From Rosa chinensis (Eukaryota; Streptophyta; Magnoliopsida; Rosales; Rosaceae), in assembly GCF_002994745.2 (NCBI RefSeq), contig NC_037088.1:46244911-46308910 (forward strand): a stretch of 64,000 nt of DNA, in the 5' to 3' direction. The notes under the pieces are model-generated. The model searched no databases, was not told where the DNA came from, and was given only the letters and a program-made list of their open reading frames with translations. Positions within the stretch are counted from its first letter, which is position 1. Each line of letters opens with the position of its first letter. Of this stretch, positions 21,950 through 32,466 are shown in pieces. Position numbers and translations under genes: made by a program.

Positions 21950-22150
21950 TTTTGTCCAGGTTGGACCTAATTACTGTTTTATCCAGGATGGATCGATTTA
22001 TCATATTCTACTTGTTAGGTTAACAATAGGTATGATTTATTTGTGTTGATGCTTTGTCCAGGTTGGACCTATTTGTTGTTTTGTCCAGGTTGGACCTATT
22101 TTCGGTTTTGTCCAGGTTGGACCTAATTATTGTTTTATCCAGGTTGGATC
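21950..22150 (+). repeat. tgtccaggttggacc short repeats
   Basis: Five or six copies of ttttgtccaggttggaccta spaced 20-80 bp apart inside the solo LTR. Confidence 0.8.
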
Positions 22151-22752
22151 GATTATCACATTTGAATTGTTAGGTTAACGATTTTTATGATTTTGTCACG
22201 GTGTGACTTTCGTTGTTCCTTTTAGGAAAAGAGTATTGTTTTTGGAAGCATGATATGTTTTCTTTATTCGCGAGTTGAAAGGTTTTCCTCGTTTTTGGCG
22301 TGAGTTGTGCATGTGTGTTTTGAGTTACTCATACGGGTTTGCAAAAGCTTACCGGGTTTGTTGTGTGGCAACCCGGTGCACCATTCCAACGGTGTAGGGG
22401 TTAATCCTGCAGGTTAGGAAAATCGAGGTTGAGGCAGCGAGCTAGTAGCTTTACGGTAGGAAGCCATCTTTGTGACTTTACCTTTGATAAGGACTTCCGT
22501 TGTATAGTTACTCTGAGCAGCATTTACGTTTTATTTTGTTGTTGGAAATTTAATTCGTAAGCTTGTGTAATACATAACTCTATGGAGCGAGTGTATATTA
22601 ACTTTGAGAGTTCAGGGCATCAATATCTGTGTAAGTTAAAGGGAAAAAGATTTCAGGTATTTTGTATTGATGACTGAACGTTCACGCATGTATAATTATG
22701 AGATTATATATATCGATTTTCATGTGTGTAAAATCAGGGGCGTGACACACAC

Positions 22753-23761
22753 TCCTACTAATTGATATCCAGCTGTACCCTTTGAATGTAAGTTCAAATC
22801 TTTTGTTATGATTTTATTAATAATTCTTACTGGTTACACAATTTTAAGTTTTTATTGCCCTGAGCAGCCATTAGATATGTCAAAGCGCATAGTTAAGGAC
22901 AGAGATGCATGATTAACCTATTTGCATGAGAGGTATACGTGGATTTGCTTCTGAAAGAGAAGCTTACTATAATCAATTCAGTAATATTCCATTCTAAATG
23001 AACAGCTAGCTACCAAGTGCTTTATAGCTTTTTAGGTGGACAAATCAGGCTACAAATGACAAATAATGAAAGTACTATGCAATTGCAAAGTTTTTTATTT
23101 TTTTTATATTTTTTATATGGGGGACCAAAAGGCCCAAAGAAACAATTAGGAAGTAACAACTACATTCCTAGTTCTAACAATTTCACACAAGTCATCAAGA
23201 GCAGCATTCACAACTTGTGGAGGAGGTTGCTGAAAGTACTACACTCCAAAGTCCTAATTTCACACACTATTCAATTAGAATCAATATCTCCCATTCAAAA
23301 GGCCACGAATCATTATGCGGAAAAAAAAAAAGAGGACGTTCTCTGCATTGAAAAACATATTCATGCAATTGAGAAACAGAGTGAGAAAAAGATAGAATGT
23401 AAGCCACCAGATAATGCACCACCAAAACTGATTCCATCTCTCTTTTCTTTCTGCCTTTAACTTTTGATTCATTCATTCATGACTTGTACACAATAGTAAA
23501 ACATCACAGATCCCACAAACCAAAACCAAAAACAGGAGCAATTACTTCACAAACCCAAGAAGCAACCAAAATAAAGCAAAAAATTTGAGGAATTAGAGTA
23601 GTAATCTGAAAATTGAATTGAAAAGTAGCAAGATTGAGAACTTAGTTTCCATAATTGCATGATTTGTTACTTAAAGATAACAATACAGTTCAATCTAAAG
23701 TAACTTGCAATTACTATGAAATAGAGAAATGCACAGAAAAAAACTAATGACATGTAGATAC
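22753..23761. other. Host flank between LTR elements
   Basis: 22755-22890 is the inverted partner of 11300-11450. Near 23090-23135 a T-rich run is followed by gggggaccaaaaggcccaaa, which resembles a LINE 3' end on the minus strand but without coding support. No gene is recognised. Confidence 0.4.
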
Positions 23762-23774
23762 CTTGGGTAATGGC

Positions 23775-23995
23775 TATAGGAAAAGATATTATACCAGAAT
23801 GATTTCCTTGTATTGACTATCAGCAATATATACAGAGATTACATCTTCACAGCTATGAATCTCTATCTAGTTAGGAGACTAAGAAGGAAAGACAGCTAAC
23901 GTGATTGTTTACAGAATGAATACAGATTGATACAAATTGATGCTGAAAATATTCTAACAGATCATCCTAATTAAATGCCAATATACTTTCCAAGA
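23775..23995 (-). repeat. 3' LTR of the older copia element
   Basis: Read on the minus strand it starts TCTTGG (TG mutated to TC) and ends TTTTCCTATA. It follows a purine tract. Confidence 0.9.
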
Positions 23996-24002
23996 CTCCC
24001 CC

Positions 24003-26738
24003 TCAAGTTGGAGAGTGAATGTCAAGAACTCCCAACTTGCACATGAGCGATTTAAACTTCTCTTTCCCCAAAGCTTTAGTTAACACGTCTGCCAATTGCG
24101 GTGAAGAAATCACATGTCGAGTGACAACCTCACCTTGTAAAATTTTGTCCCGAATGAAATGGCAATCCATTTCAATATGCCGTGTTCTTTCATGAAATAC
24201 AGGATTTGCAGCAATATGCAAGGTTGCTTGATTATCACAATGCAAAATAGCTGGACTCGAAATAGGCATATGTAAATTTGCCAATAAATATCGCAGCCAA
24301 GTAAGCTCACAACATGTACCTGCCATTGCCCTGTATTCAGCTTCTGCACTTGATAATGAAACAGTCTTTTGCCTTTTAGTCCTCCATGAAATTAAAGAAC
24401 TTCCCAAGAATATACAATAACCAGTAGTGGAGCGCCGGGTAATAGGACAATCCGCCTAATCAGAATCACAAAATGCCCTTAAGTTTAAAGAATCATGAGA
24501 ACGAAGAAGTAAACCTTGACCAGGAGATGACTTTAGGTAACGCACAACTCGAAGGGTAGCAGCCATGTGAGGTTGGTGTGGTTCATGCATGAATCGGTTG
24601 AGAATATGTACTGAGTATGTGATATCGGGTCTAGTAATGGTGAAGTAAATCAATCGACCAACTAGTCGTTGATATGCAGCAGAATCTTTGAGTAGTTCTC
24701 CCTTGTTTGAAAGCTTGGATTCTTCCATAGGAAACTCAACCGGCTTAACACCCAAGTAGCCACTATCTTTGATAATCTTCAAGGCATATTTATGTTGAGA
24801 TATGTAAATCCCTTTCTTGGAACGAGCTATTTCAATGCCTAGGAAAAATTTCAGATCACCATGGTCCTTGATATGAAAACGAGCATGAAGAAATTGTTTC
24901 AGGTCATTAATAGACTCCATATTGTTTCCTGCGATCAAAATATCATCCACATAGATTAATAGGACGGTAAGAGACGTACCATCTTTGCGGACAAATAAAG
25001 AATAGTCGGCTTTTGACTGAGAGAAGCCAGCAGTAAGAACAGCTTCTGTGAACTTAGCAAACCATTGACGAGAGGCCTGTTTCAGTCCATACAACGACTT
25101 GTGGAGGCGACACACAAGGTTCTCCCCCTGTCGCCGAAGACCAGGAGGAGGAGACATATAAATTTCTTCCAACAAATCACCACTGAGGAAAGCATTATTA
25201 ACATCTAATTGATGTAAAAACCAATTCTGACTAGCAGCAACAGCAAGAAGGCAGCGAACAATTACCATTTTGGCAGTGGGAGACAAAGTGTCATGATAAT
25301 CAATGCCTGCAGCCTGGGTGAAACCCCGAGCAACAAGGCGAGCCTTATATCGCTCGACGGAGCCATCAGCCTTGCGTTTGATCCGATAGACCCATTTACA
25401 AATAATTGGACGTTTTCCAGGGGGTAAAGGGACAAGACTCCATGTTTGATTATCAATGAGAGCTTGAAGCTCAGAATTCATGGCCCCTTGCCATTTGGGA
25501 TCTGTTGCGACAATTTCATAGGAAGTCGGCTCCTCATCTCGACTGACAGTAGCAACATAACGAAGATGGTCAGGAGAAAAATGATGATAAGATAAACAGT
25601 GACAAAGGGGATATCTCGTACCTGGTGTAGGACTAGGCGAGGCCGATGAAAGTTGGTGTGGAGGCAGAATCACCTGCGAGCAAACGTAGTCCTTAAGGCG
25701 GACATTGGCTTCTCGGGTACGTTGAGAACGGCGGAGAGGCTGAATAGGGGTCGCCGGCAGAGGATCGGAATTGACCAGAGGAACATCGAGATAGGGATTA
25801 GCCAGAGGAACAGCGGAATTGGCGGGTTGAAGTGGTGAAGGAAGTTGGGGAAGGTCTGGAGTAAGGTGGGCTGGGGGAGAAGAAGGTATGTGGTCAGAAG
25901 TGGATGGGTCGAGCTCAGGTGAGGAAGATGCTCTAGGGGACGGAGGAATTTCGTCGGTGTGGATCGAAGAAGAAGGAGGCGCTGATGTAGGGATATCAGG
26001 TAAGAGAGGAAGGGGAATGGGCTGGGTCGGATTAATGATGGGATTTATGGGTGTAGTTGGATTTGATGAATAGTGAAAAGTATCCTCTAGAAAAATGACA
26101 TCCCGATTAGTGAATATTTTCTTGGTCTCAATGTTGTACAGTTTGTATGCTTTTTGACCCATGGGATAACCAAGAAAAATACATTTGGTTGCACGAGGAG
26201 CAAATTTGGAAGATGGGATGACAGAAGTTGCAAAAGCAACACAACCAAAAACTCTCATACGAGAATAATCAGGAGGCTTATTATAAAGAATTTCAAAGGG
26301 TGTCTTCTTGTGAAGCAACAGGGTAGGAAGACGGTTAATTGTATAAACGGCTGTGAGAACACATTCTCCCCAAAAACCAATAGGGAGATGGGATTGAAAA
26401 CGAAGGGCTCGAGCTGTTTCAAGTATGTGTCTATGTTTCCTCTCGACAACACCATTTTGTTGAGGTGTGTAGACACAAGAGTGTTGAAAAATGACACCTT
26501 CTTCAAGGAAAAAATTTTGTAATGAAAGGAATTCAGCTCCATTATTGGATCGAAATTGTTGGACTTTGGTGTTGAATTGGGTAGCAACATAATGAAAGAA
26601 TTGGCGTAGTAATGTTTGTGTTTCACTTTTGTGACACATTAAGAATACCCATGTGAAACGTGAAAAATCATCCACAATAGTTAAAAAAATAATAAGCACC
26701 AGATAGAGAAGGGGTTTTAAAACGACCCCAAATGTCAC
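24003..26738 (-). pseudogene. Copia integrase, RT and RNase H (with nonsense codon)
   Basis: Frame 26738 to 24456 carries the integrase (VDDFSRFTWVFLM, QFRSNNGAEF, TPQQNGVVERKHR) and the RT (WVYRIKRKADGSVERYKARLVARGF, HQLDVNNAFLSG, LYGLKQASRQW, LLIYVDDILIAGN). RNase H begins at AFCDSD, where TAG replaces the expected Trp, and then continues in frame ([43 protein letters not shown]) to 24003. The nonsense codon would truncate RNase H. The catalytic YVDD motif is intact. Confidence 0.9.
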
Positions 26739-27039
26739 AATGAATAAGGGAAAAACACTTAGAAGTTGAAATTGAACTAGGAAGAAAAGGTTGACTAGTT
26801 TGTTTCGCTAATGGACAAACGTCACATTTATGACTAGAATCAAATGAAAAATGAAGCAAATTATTGGCCAAATACTGTAGACGAGCAGGAGAAGGGTGAC
26901 CCAGGCGGCGATGCCAAAGATCAGAGGAAATAATCAGATTGCAAGCAAAGCGGGAAGAAGAAGGAGTAGAAGCCAACGCCACAAGGTAGAAGAGGTCACC
27001 ACGTCGCTCACCCACACCAATCATCGTCCTCGTAGCCAA
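26668..27039 (-). pseudogene. Copia integrase N-terminal (pre-integrase) segment
   Basis: It reads LYYL-like LFYLVALA, then DLWHRRLGHPSPARLQYLA and CDVCPLAKQ, the HHCC zinc-binding domain ahead of the integrase core, then FSLIHCDIWGRFKT. It is out of frame with both the gag-protease part upstream and the core downstream (small indels near 27040 and 26700). Confidence 0.85.
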
Positions 27040-28450
27040 GTCCTGTAAAATACACCAAGAGGGAAAAAAAAGTCATCAAACAATGTAAGTCATCAATTGT
27101 GTTGCCAATAGACATAAGATCAACTCGAAAGCTTGGCACACAGAGGACATTATTCAATTGAAAAGAATCATTAAAGCGAATCGAGCCAGTCATAGTGATA
27201 CCGGGCTTGTCTCCACTAGGTAAAGAAACCGGTGCTAAAGAAGGATGCTCATCAATATTCAGCAATAATTTAGGAGAAGAAGTAATGTGCTGGGTTGCTC
27301 CACTATCAATTATCCAATGGTTGGGATCAACAGGTAACAAACCTGATACAAACTCAAAGACTGAAGCAGCGGTGTCATTGGCCTGTGGGACGACAGGCTT
27401 GGGACTTAAGACACTAAGTATTTGAGTGTATTGGTCCTCCGTCAAATTGGATAGAGAGGACTGAAGCTCCTGGTAAGTGGGGGTAGAATCCACAAGATTG
27501 GCAGAAGGAGTACTACTGGATGCCGAGTTTGAAGAATTGTTCCTATTGCCTTGACGTTGATGCCGAGCTTTATTCTTGGGATGACCAGGAAGGTACCCAA
27601 TTTGCTTGTAACATGTTGCCTCCCTGTGGTAGAAATCACCACAATAAGTACATTGAAAAGGCTCCTTGTTGCGTGGATTGTTGAATTGGTTTCCATCCTG
27701 ATTATTTTGTTGATTCCTAGGCACATTAGCATTGCCACCACGTACAGCCATAGCTGCTGCATCTGATGGTATAGTGATGGAGCCTAATTCTCGTTGCCTT
27801 TCTTCTTGTACAACTGAGGCATAAGCTTGACGAACAGATGGTAAGGGATTCATTAATAAAATTTGACCACGCGTATCTGAATAGGATTCATTCAGTCCCA
27901 TGAGGAACTGCATCAATTTGGTTCGATCATTATTTCCGTTTGTGCAGGTCATTGAATTGAAGGATGCAAGTTCATCCCAGAGTCCCTTCAATTTGGTGTA
28001 GTATGCGGCAATAGACAACTGCCCTTGTTCAATCTTGTATATATCTCGTTGGATCTGGAATATGCGGGGAGCATTGCCTAATGAAAATCTTTCCCGCAAG
28101 TCTTCCCAAACGGCATGAGGAGTAGCACATGAAAGGACGGAGTCAGCTATATCTGGTTCAAGAGAATTAAGGATCCAGGATAGCACCATGTCATTGCAAC
28201 GTTGCCAGAGATCATGTACATCGGAGTTCACAGAAGGCTCCTTGACTTTTCCCGTAATAAAACTGATTTTATTTTTGGCACTAAGAGAAATCCTCATGGA
28301 ACGATACCAGGAATTATAGTTGTCGCCATTCAATCTTTTTGTAATAAGGAGAAGACCAGGATGGTCAGAATGATGGAGGAATAAAGGGTTGGTGGGATCA
28401 TCAGCAGAAGAGCCGCCTGAAGCAGAGGAAATAACTTCGTCTTTAGTCAT
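27040..28450 (-). pseudogene. Copia gag and protease
   Basis: The likely ATG is at 28450 (MTKDEVISS); the open frame begins slightly earlier. Gag has the GDNYNSWYRSMRISLSAKNK and VWEDLRERFSLGNAPRIFQI patterns. A zinc-finger-like CTYCGDFYHREATCYK follows at about residue 275, then the aspartic protease motif WIIDSGATQHI. The frame is lost about 30 codons after VLCVPSFRVDLMSIG. The gag part alone could still be translated. Confidence 0.85.
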
Positions 28451-28535
28451 GGAGGTTGGTGAAGACGGAAAAGAAAGAAACACAGCAAGTGCGGCAAGAA
28501 AGAAAGAGCTAGGTTTCCAAAACCTGCTTTGATAC

Positions 28536-28758
28536 CATATAGGAAAATATATTATACCAGAATGATTTCCTTGTATTAACTATGAGCAATATATATAGAG
28601 ATTACATCTTCAAAGCTAAGAATCTCTATCTAGTTAGGAGACTAAGAAGGAAAGATAGTTAACGTGATTGTTTACAGAATGAATACAGATTGATACAAAT
28701 TGATGCTGAAAATATTCTAACAGATCATCCTAATTAAATGCCAATATACTTTCCAACA
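28536..28758 (-). repeat. 5' LTR of the older copia element
   Basis: Minus strand TGTTGGAAAG ... TTTTCCTATA. It is followed by the primer-binding site. Confidence 0.92.
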
Positions 28759-28763
28759 ATGGC

Positions 28764-29475
28764 CAGATCAAAGAGAGAACCAACTATAGCCACTTGAAGG
28801 GTTGCAGCCGCCATTAGTAGAGAAACCCTCCTTTGAACAAACAAATAACCATCAATACAGACATCACAAAACATGTGACTGCAGGAAGTTAAAGAAAGAA
28901 GAATCAATAACTATACCTCTTCATGGGTAGGGGTGGAGAGTAACCAGATAGTACATCCCACTGTTATCTATAACCCAATTAAATAAAATTAGCAGAAATG
29001 AAAGAACAAAAGCAAAAGTACCCAATAAGAAATCAAAACTGAAACTTTAGTGTAGAATACCATCCAAATTACCGAACCAATAAACAAAACCTAAAAATGA
29101 TTTCATCCCTGTGACCTGAAATTAGAGAAGCTGATGCGAAGAAAGGAAGACCTGAATTCACCCTCAAGACCAAGTAGCTTTGCTGTTTGATCAAAATCCA
29201 ATAGCGGAAAATTTTCTCGGTTGCTCTCCTTATACCAGAACTCTTTCTTATATGCCTCTCTCTGCCTGCACCGATTAGCTTCCAAAGAAGCAGAGCCACG
29301 CCACTAAACGGTGCCATGGTAGTACTGAGCAGCAGGACAGGAAGTAGACAGGTGTTGGAGCAATTCCGTAAGAACAGAGAAGAGGCAGTGGCAGAATCGT
29401 CTGTTATTCCTAAGCTATAGTACCAAAAACCTTCCATTAGTATAGTTATAATAATTGTGAATTTAACTTGCACTC
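28764..29475 (-). other. Possible spliced exons of an unidentified gene
   Basis: Two splice-bounded segments lie on the minus strand: 28917-28967 (TTATAG / GTATAG, open as ITVGCTIWLLSTPTHEE) and one starting at 28830 after TTCAAAG. If the copia insertion is removed, the second would end at 23762 before GTATC, so the element may sit inside an exon. A 134-codon ORF upstream (29473-29069) resembles UTR or a first exon. Phases do not join cleanly and I recognise no protein. Confidence 0.25.
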
Positions 29476-29619
29476 CGACCTAGAAAACTTGTATTGCTAT
29501 ATTGTTGTCCATGGCAACTGTGAACTCCTCAACTGAAGGGAAGCATGCACCTACTTGTTCCAAAGATGAAGGTCCTAAAGATAAAGTTAAACAAAATCAT
29601 TATCACCACAATGATAATG

Positions 29620-29946
29620 AGAGCTGGAATTTGGCTTCCATTAAAGTCATTGTGACTGAGGTCCAAATGTTCCAACTGCTGCAACTCAATGAGTTTAAGA
29701 CTACCTATACTTTTAAAGAACTCACCTTGTGAAGAGACTCCTTCAAGATGAAGTTGAATCACATGGTCTATCAGTGGGCCAAAGTACACTCCTTCCCATT
29801 TGCAACAGTCTTGATTTTTGGCTTCGCTTTCCCATGAAGAGAGTCGCTTGTATGCACCTCGTCGTCACATTAACATGGTGGTGGCTGACGGATAAGGAAG
29901 CGTTGATATTGGATAGATGTTTCAAGCGCTTTCTGGTCTCCATCAT
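29620..29946 (-). pseudogene. RLP 5'-end fragment (module B)
   Basis: It reads MMETRKRLKHLSNINASLSVSHHHVNVTTRC, the signal-peptide end of an RLP, then the same internal deletion as module A (joining to TLFMGKRSQKS). In another frame it continues HVIQLHLEG and LIELQQLEHLDLSHNDFNGSQIPAL, the first LRRs. Homology stops at about 29620 and unrelated sequence follows. Frame changes and the deletion make it non-functional. Confidence 0.88.
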
Positions 29947-30111
29947 AACATTTAAATAAAAACAAGCTTGATTTCAGATGACGGAAGAAGAAGCTCATGC
30001 CGTACAAGTATTTATATGGCTGTCTATTCTTCAATAGTAGATTAATTTAGAACTTCCCAGTGTCAATTACTTTTCAACAGTTATCATGCCAACAGTTGCT
30101 TTCACTTGCAG

Positions 30112-30327
30112 TTCATTGACGTTGGAAACGTGGTCTCTCCCATAAATTTTGACATTCAGGAAGCTCTAAACAATGTAATGCAAGCTCATGTAACTTCCCT
30201 AATATGGCACATTGCATCTTATCTTTAGGCTGCTGCCCTTTTTGCACTCGTATTAGAATAAAGCACAATCAGCACTGAAGGAATTATGCTTGAAGCCAAA
30301 AGGAACACTACTGCTGGGCACACGTGA
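30112..30327 (+). pseudogene. BSK C-terminal exon, decayed (module B)
   Basis: Sister of 318-533: cttgcag acceptor, FIDVGN, the same deletion of about 37 bp, a region equivalent to [11 protein letters not shown] ending in a stop (cttatctttag), and the tail KRNTTAGHT then TGA. It is head to head with the RLP fragment at 29620-29946, with the same spacing as module A. Confidence 0.8.
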
Positions 30328-31141
30328 GAATAAAGGCTCAGGTATTAAATTTGACACTTTTCATTCCAACCTATATAGGTTCAACACAAGGTTCCAAACC
30401 AGTGAAGTTGGAGCTTCACACATTATGGTGATGTTTGATACTCATCTTTATTTGATTTGCCCCTATACAAATAACTTTGAAAAAACATGGAAAAAAAAGA
30501 AGAAGAAGAAGAAGATTAGTTGTAGATGACAGTTGAAGGAAAAGATGTATAACAGAAGCATATAATTTCTGTACAGATACCATGCCTGTCTATTCTTCTT
30601 GATGAAAAACAGTTGAAATCAAGAAACAAAACCTCAATAAATATTATGTCTATTCGCCCCAATTAAATCTTTTAATTTCCTAACTGCCTGTCCATGGATT
30701 TGTAAAACTAAACAATATAATGTCGCAACAGAAATGAGTACTATGAATTTAGACACAATTTATTTGAAAAATGAGTACCATGAATTAAGAAGGATGGACT
30801 CAATGATTCACTGTTACACAAATGTCACATAGGAAAATAAAGGTCAAGCTTAAATGAAAACTAGTATTACAAAATTGTAGTAATCTATAACTTAATTTAG
30901 AGGTATATCTTTTGGTACAGAGTAGAAAAATGAATTTATTCTCGCAAAAACTTCTCTTAATAGTTGATACTCAAATGAGCAAAGATGATTCCTTTATTCT
31001 TTAGTTTCACTGAGAAAATGGTCCTTAGTTAACTACAACTGATCTATAGGGTTAATGCAACAATTGTAGGTCTTTATGTACAAAGGTAAAAACTCAGTTA
31101 ACTGGTCATTCTATATAAACTCGTCCCAATTTTTAATAAAT
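30328..31141. other. Module B flank and AT-rich DNA
   Basis: Up to about 30625 it matches 534-860 of module A. The rest is AT-rich with no gene seen. Confidence 0.5.
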
Positions 31142-31146
31142 CTATA

Positions 31147-32410
31147 TGTTGGTATAGTGTTGGCATTCCTTCTTCGCAAAACTCTACTCATTAAGAAGCC
31201 CAAGGTTGCAGCCCAAGCCCATACTTGTTTAAATACATTTGTTGTGGTTGACTTGGTTGTTTTGCTGTCAAAGACCCTCGTGAAGTCTGGAAGATCAGTT
31301 TGCTGGCAGCTTTCCCATCTCAGCATAATTGTTTAATTGCAATTGTCTCTCTTGTGTGGCTATCTTGCTGTCGAAAGCCAACACCAAGTTTTGAAGATTA
31401 GTTCAATTGCAACTTCATACCTCATCTCAGTTTGCTGCTTTGCTACCTTGTTGTCGTGCTTCCCCATCCCATCTCACCTTGTTGTCTTGTCCAAGATCAA
31501 GCTTCAACCTTGCAATTCAAAAGAAGACCCCTCTTCCCATGGCTCCAGTAAGCTCATGCATGGCATCTCTTTCTCAAACCCAATGGTTTTTCATGGGTTC
31601 CATTCCTATGTCAGTTTTGATTATGGAGCTTGAGTGTTTTGGTTTCTTGAATTGGTATTCCCAATTGAAATTAGGAGCATGGGTTTACATGGGCAATCTA
31701 AAATTATGGGTATGGGTTTACCTTCTCCAATTGAGTTTAAGGGTTCTTTGAGTGAACTGTGCTTTCTCTTCCTCCTATATATATATATGAGTTCTCTGTT
31801 CATTCTCAGGCATTGAAAATATTTGGGTTTTCAATCCCTTTGTTGTTTAAAGTTCTATCTCTTTGGTTTTCTGTTTTTCAAAGTGTCTTGTTCCATGTTG
31901 AAAACAATTTGAAAAACAACAAACCATTCAATCATTCATACATATCATATCTTGCATCCCATGAGGTCATTTGGGTATTGCAAACTTCAAAGGTGAAATC
32001 TCCAAGAAGAACTTGCTACGTTCATAGCTGAGATTTCTGAGTTGTTCACTTGTGTAAACAATTAGCAAGAGTTAAGTACAAACAGTCTAGTGAGTCAGTC
32101 TAGAATGGTTGCCGAGTTCAGTGCAATCACTGTGTTGTAATCTTGTAATTTGGTTTCATAGTGAATTGGTTTTGGTCTTTCAAGAGTTAAAGGCCACGCA
32201 GATGTTTTCCCTCGATAGGGTGTTTACTGCGTTAACAAAAATCTGTGTTCTTTAATGCTTTAGTTGGTTTGCTTGATTGTTCAATATATTCTGTTCAATA
32301 TCAGCACTCAGGATTGATCACCCAGTTGCCATCCCTGAGAAAGTTTTGAACGAAAAAAAAATTGGTTGTGAGCCTATTCACCCCCCTCTAGGCTCCTTCT
32401 AGGATCTTCA
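31147..32410 (+). repeat. 5' LTR of the recent copia element
   Basis: TGTTGGTATAG ... GATCTTCA. The ctcctatatatatatat near 31770 is a possible TATA region. Short ORFs inside are LTR sequence, not genes. Confidence 0.95.
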
Positions 32411-32412
32411 AT

Positions 32413-32424
32413 TGGTATCAGAGC
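32413..32424 (+). other. tRNA primer-binding site
   Basis: TGGTATCAGAGC, complementary to the 3' end of plant initiator methionine tRNA, two bases after the 5' LTR. Confidence 0.9.
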
Positions 32425-32466
32425 GGGTCACTAACCTGTGTTAGTGTGTTCCTCTGGACTCCTAGA

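Larger units (their letters stand above)
19473..22747 (+). mobile_element. Solo-LTR-like element (3.3 kb)
   Basis: It starts TGTGATGCCCC and ends GGGGCGTGACA, near-inverse termini of TG...CA form. It is flanked by the 5-bp duplication CACAC (19468-19472, 22748-22752). A TATA-like tataaatag lies near 19764. There is no coding region, primer site or internal LTR pair, so a solo LTR of a large element (probably Ty3/gypsy) is the best reading. A non-coding LTR derivative is possible. A MITE and two tandem-repeat blocks lie inside. Confidence 0.65.
23775..28758 (-). mobile_element. Complete Ty1/copia element, older copy
   Basis: A 4.98-kb minus-strand element. The LTRs are 23775-23995 (3') and 28536-28758 (5') and the target duplication is ATGGC (23770-23774, 28759-28763). 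The primer-binding site TGGTATCAAAGCAGG (rc of 28521-28535) abuts the 5' LTR. The polypurine tract is the rc of 23996-24009. I count about nine LTR differences, so it is clearly older than the element at 31147. The gag-pol is broken by a frameshift and a nonsense codon. The size and short LTRs fit a compact copia lineage (Ale/Retrofit-like, uncertain). Confidence 0.92.

Noticed and set aside
23017..23460. 147-codon plus-strand ORF
   Set aside because: Low-complexity start over a T/A-rich tract, no motif; more likely chance or LINE-tail sequence.
31076..32031. ORFs of 60-114 codons in both copies of the long LTR
   Set aside because: They lie wholly in LTR sequence, occur twice because the LTR does, and show no protein motif.
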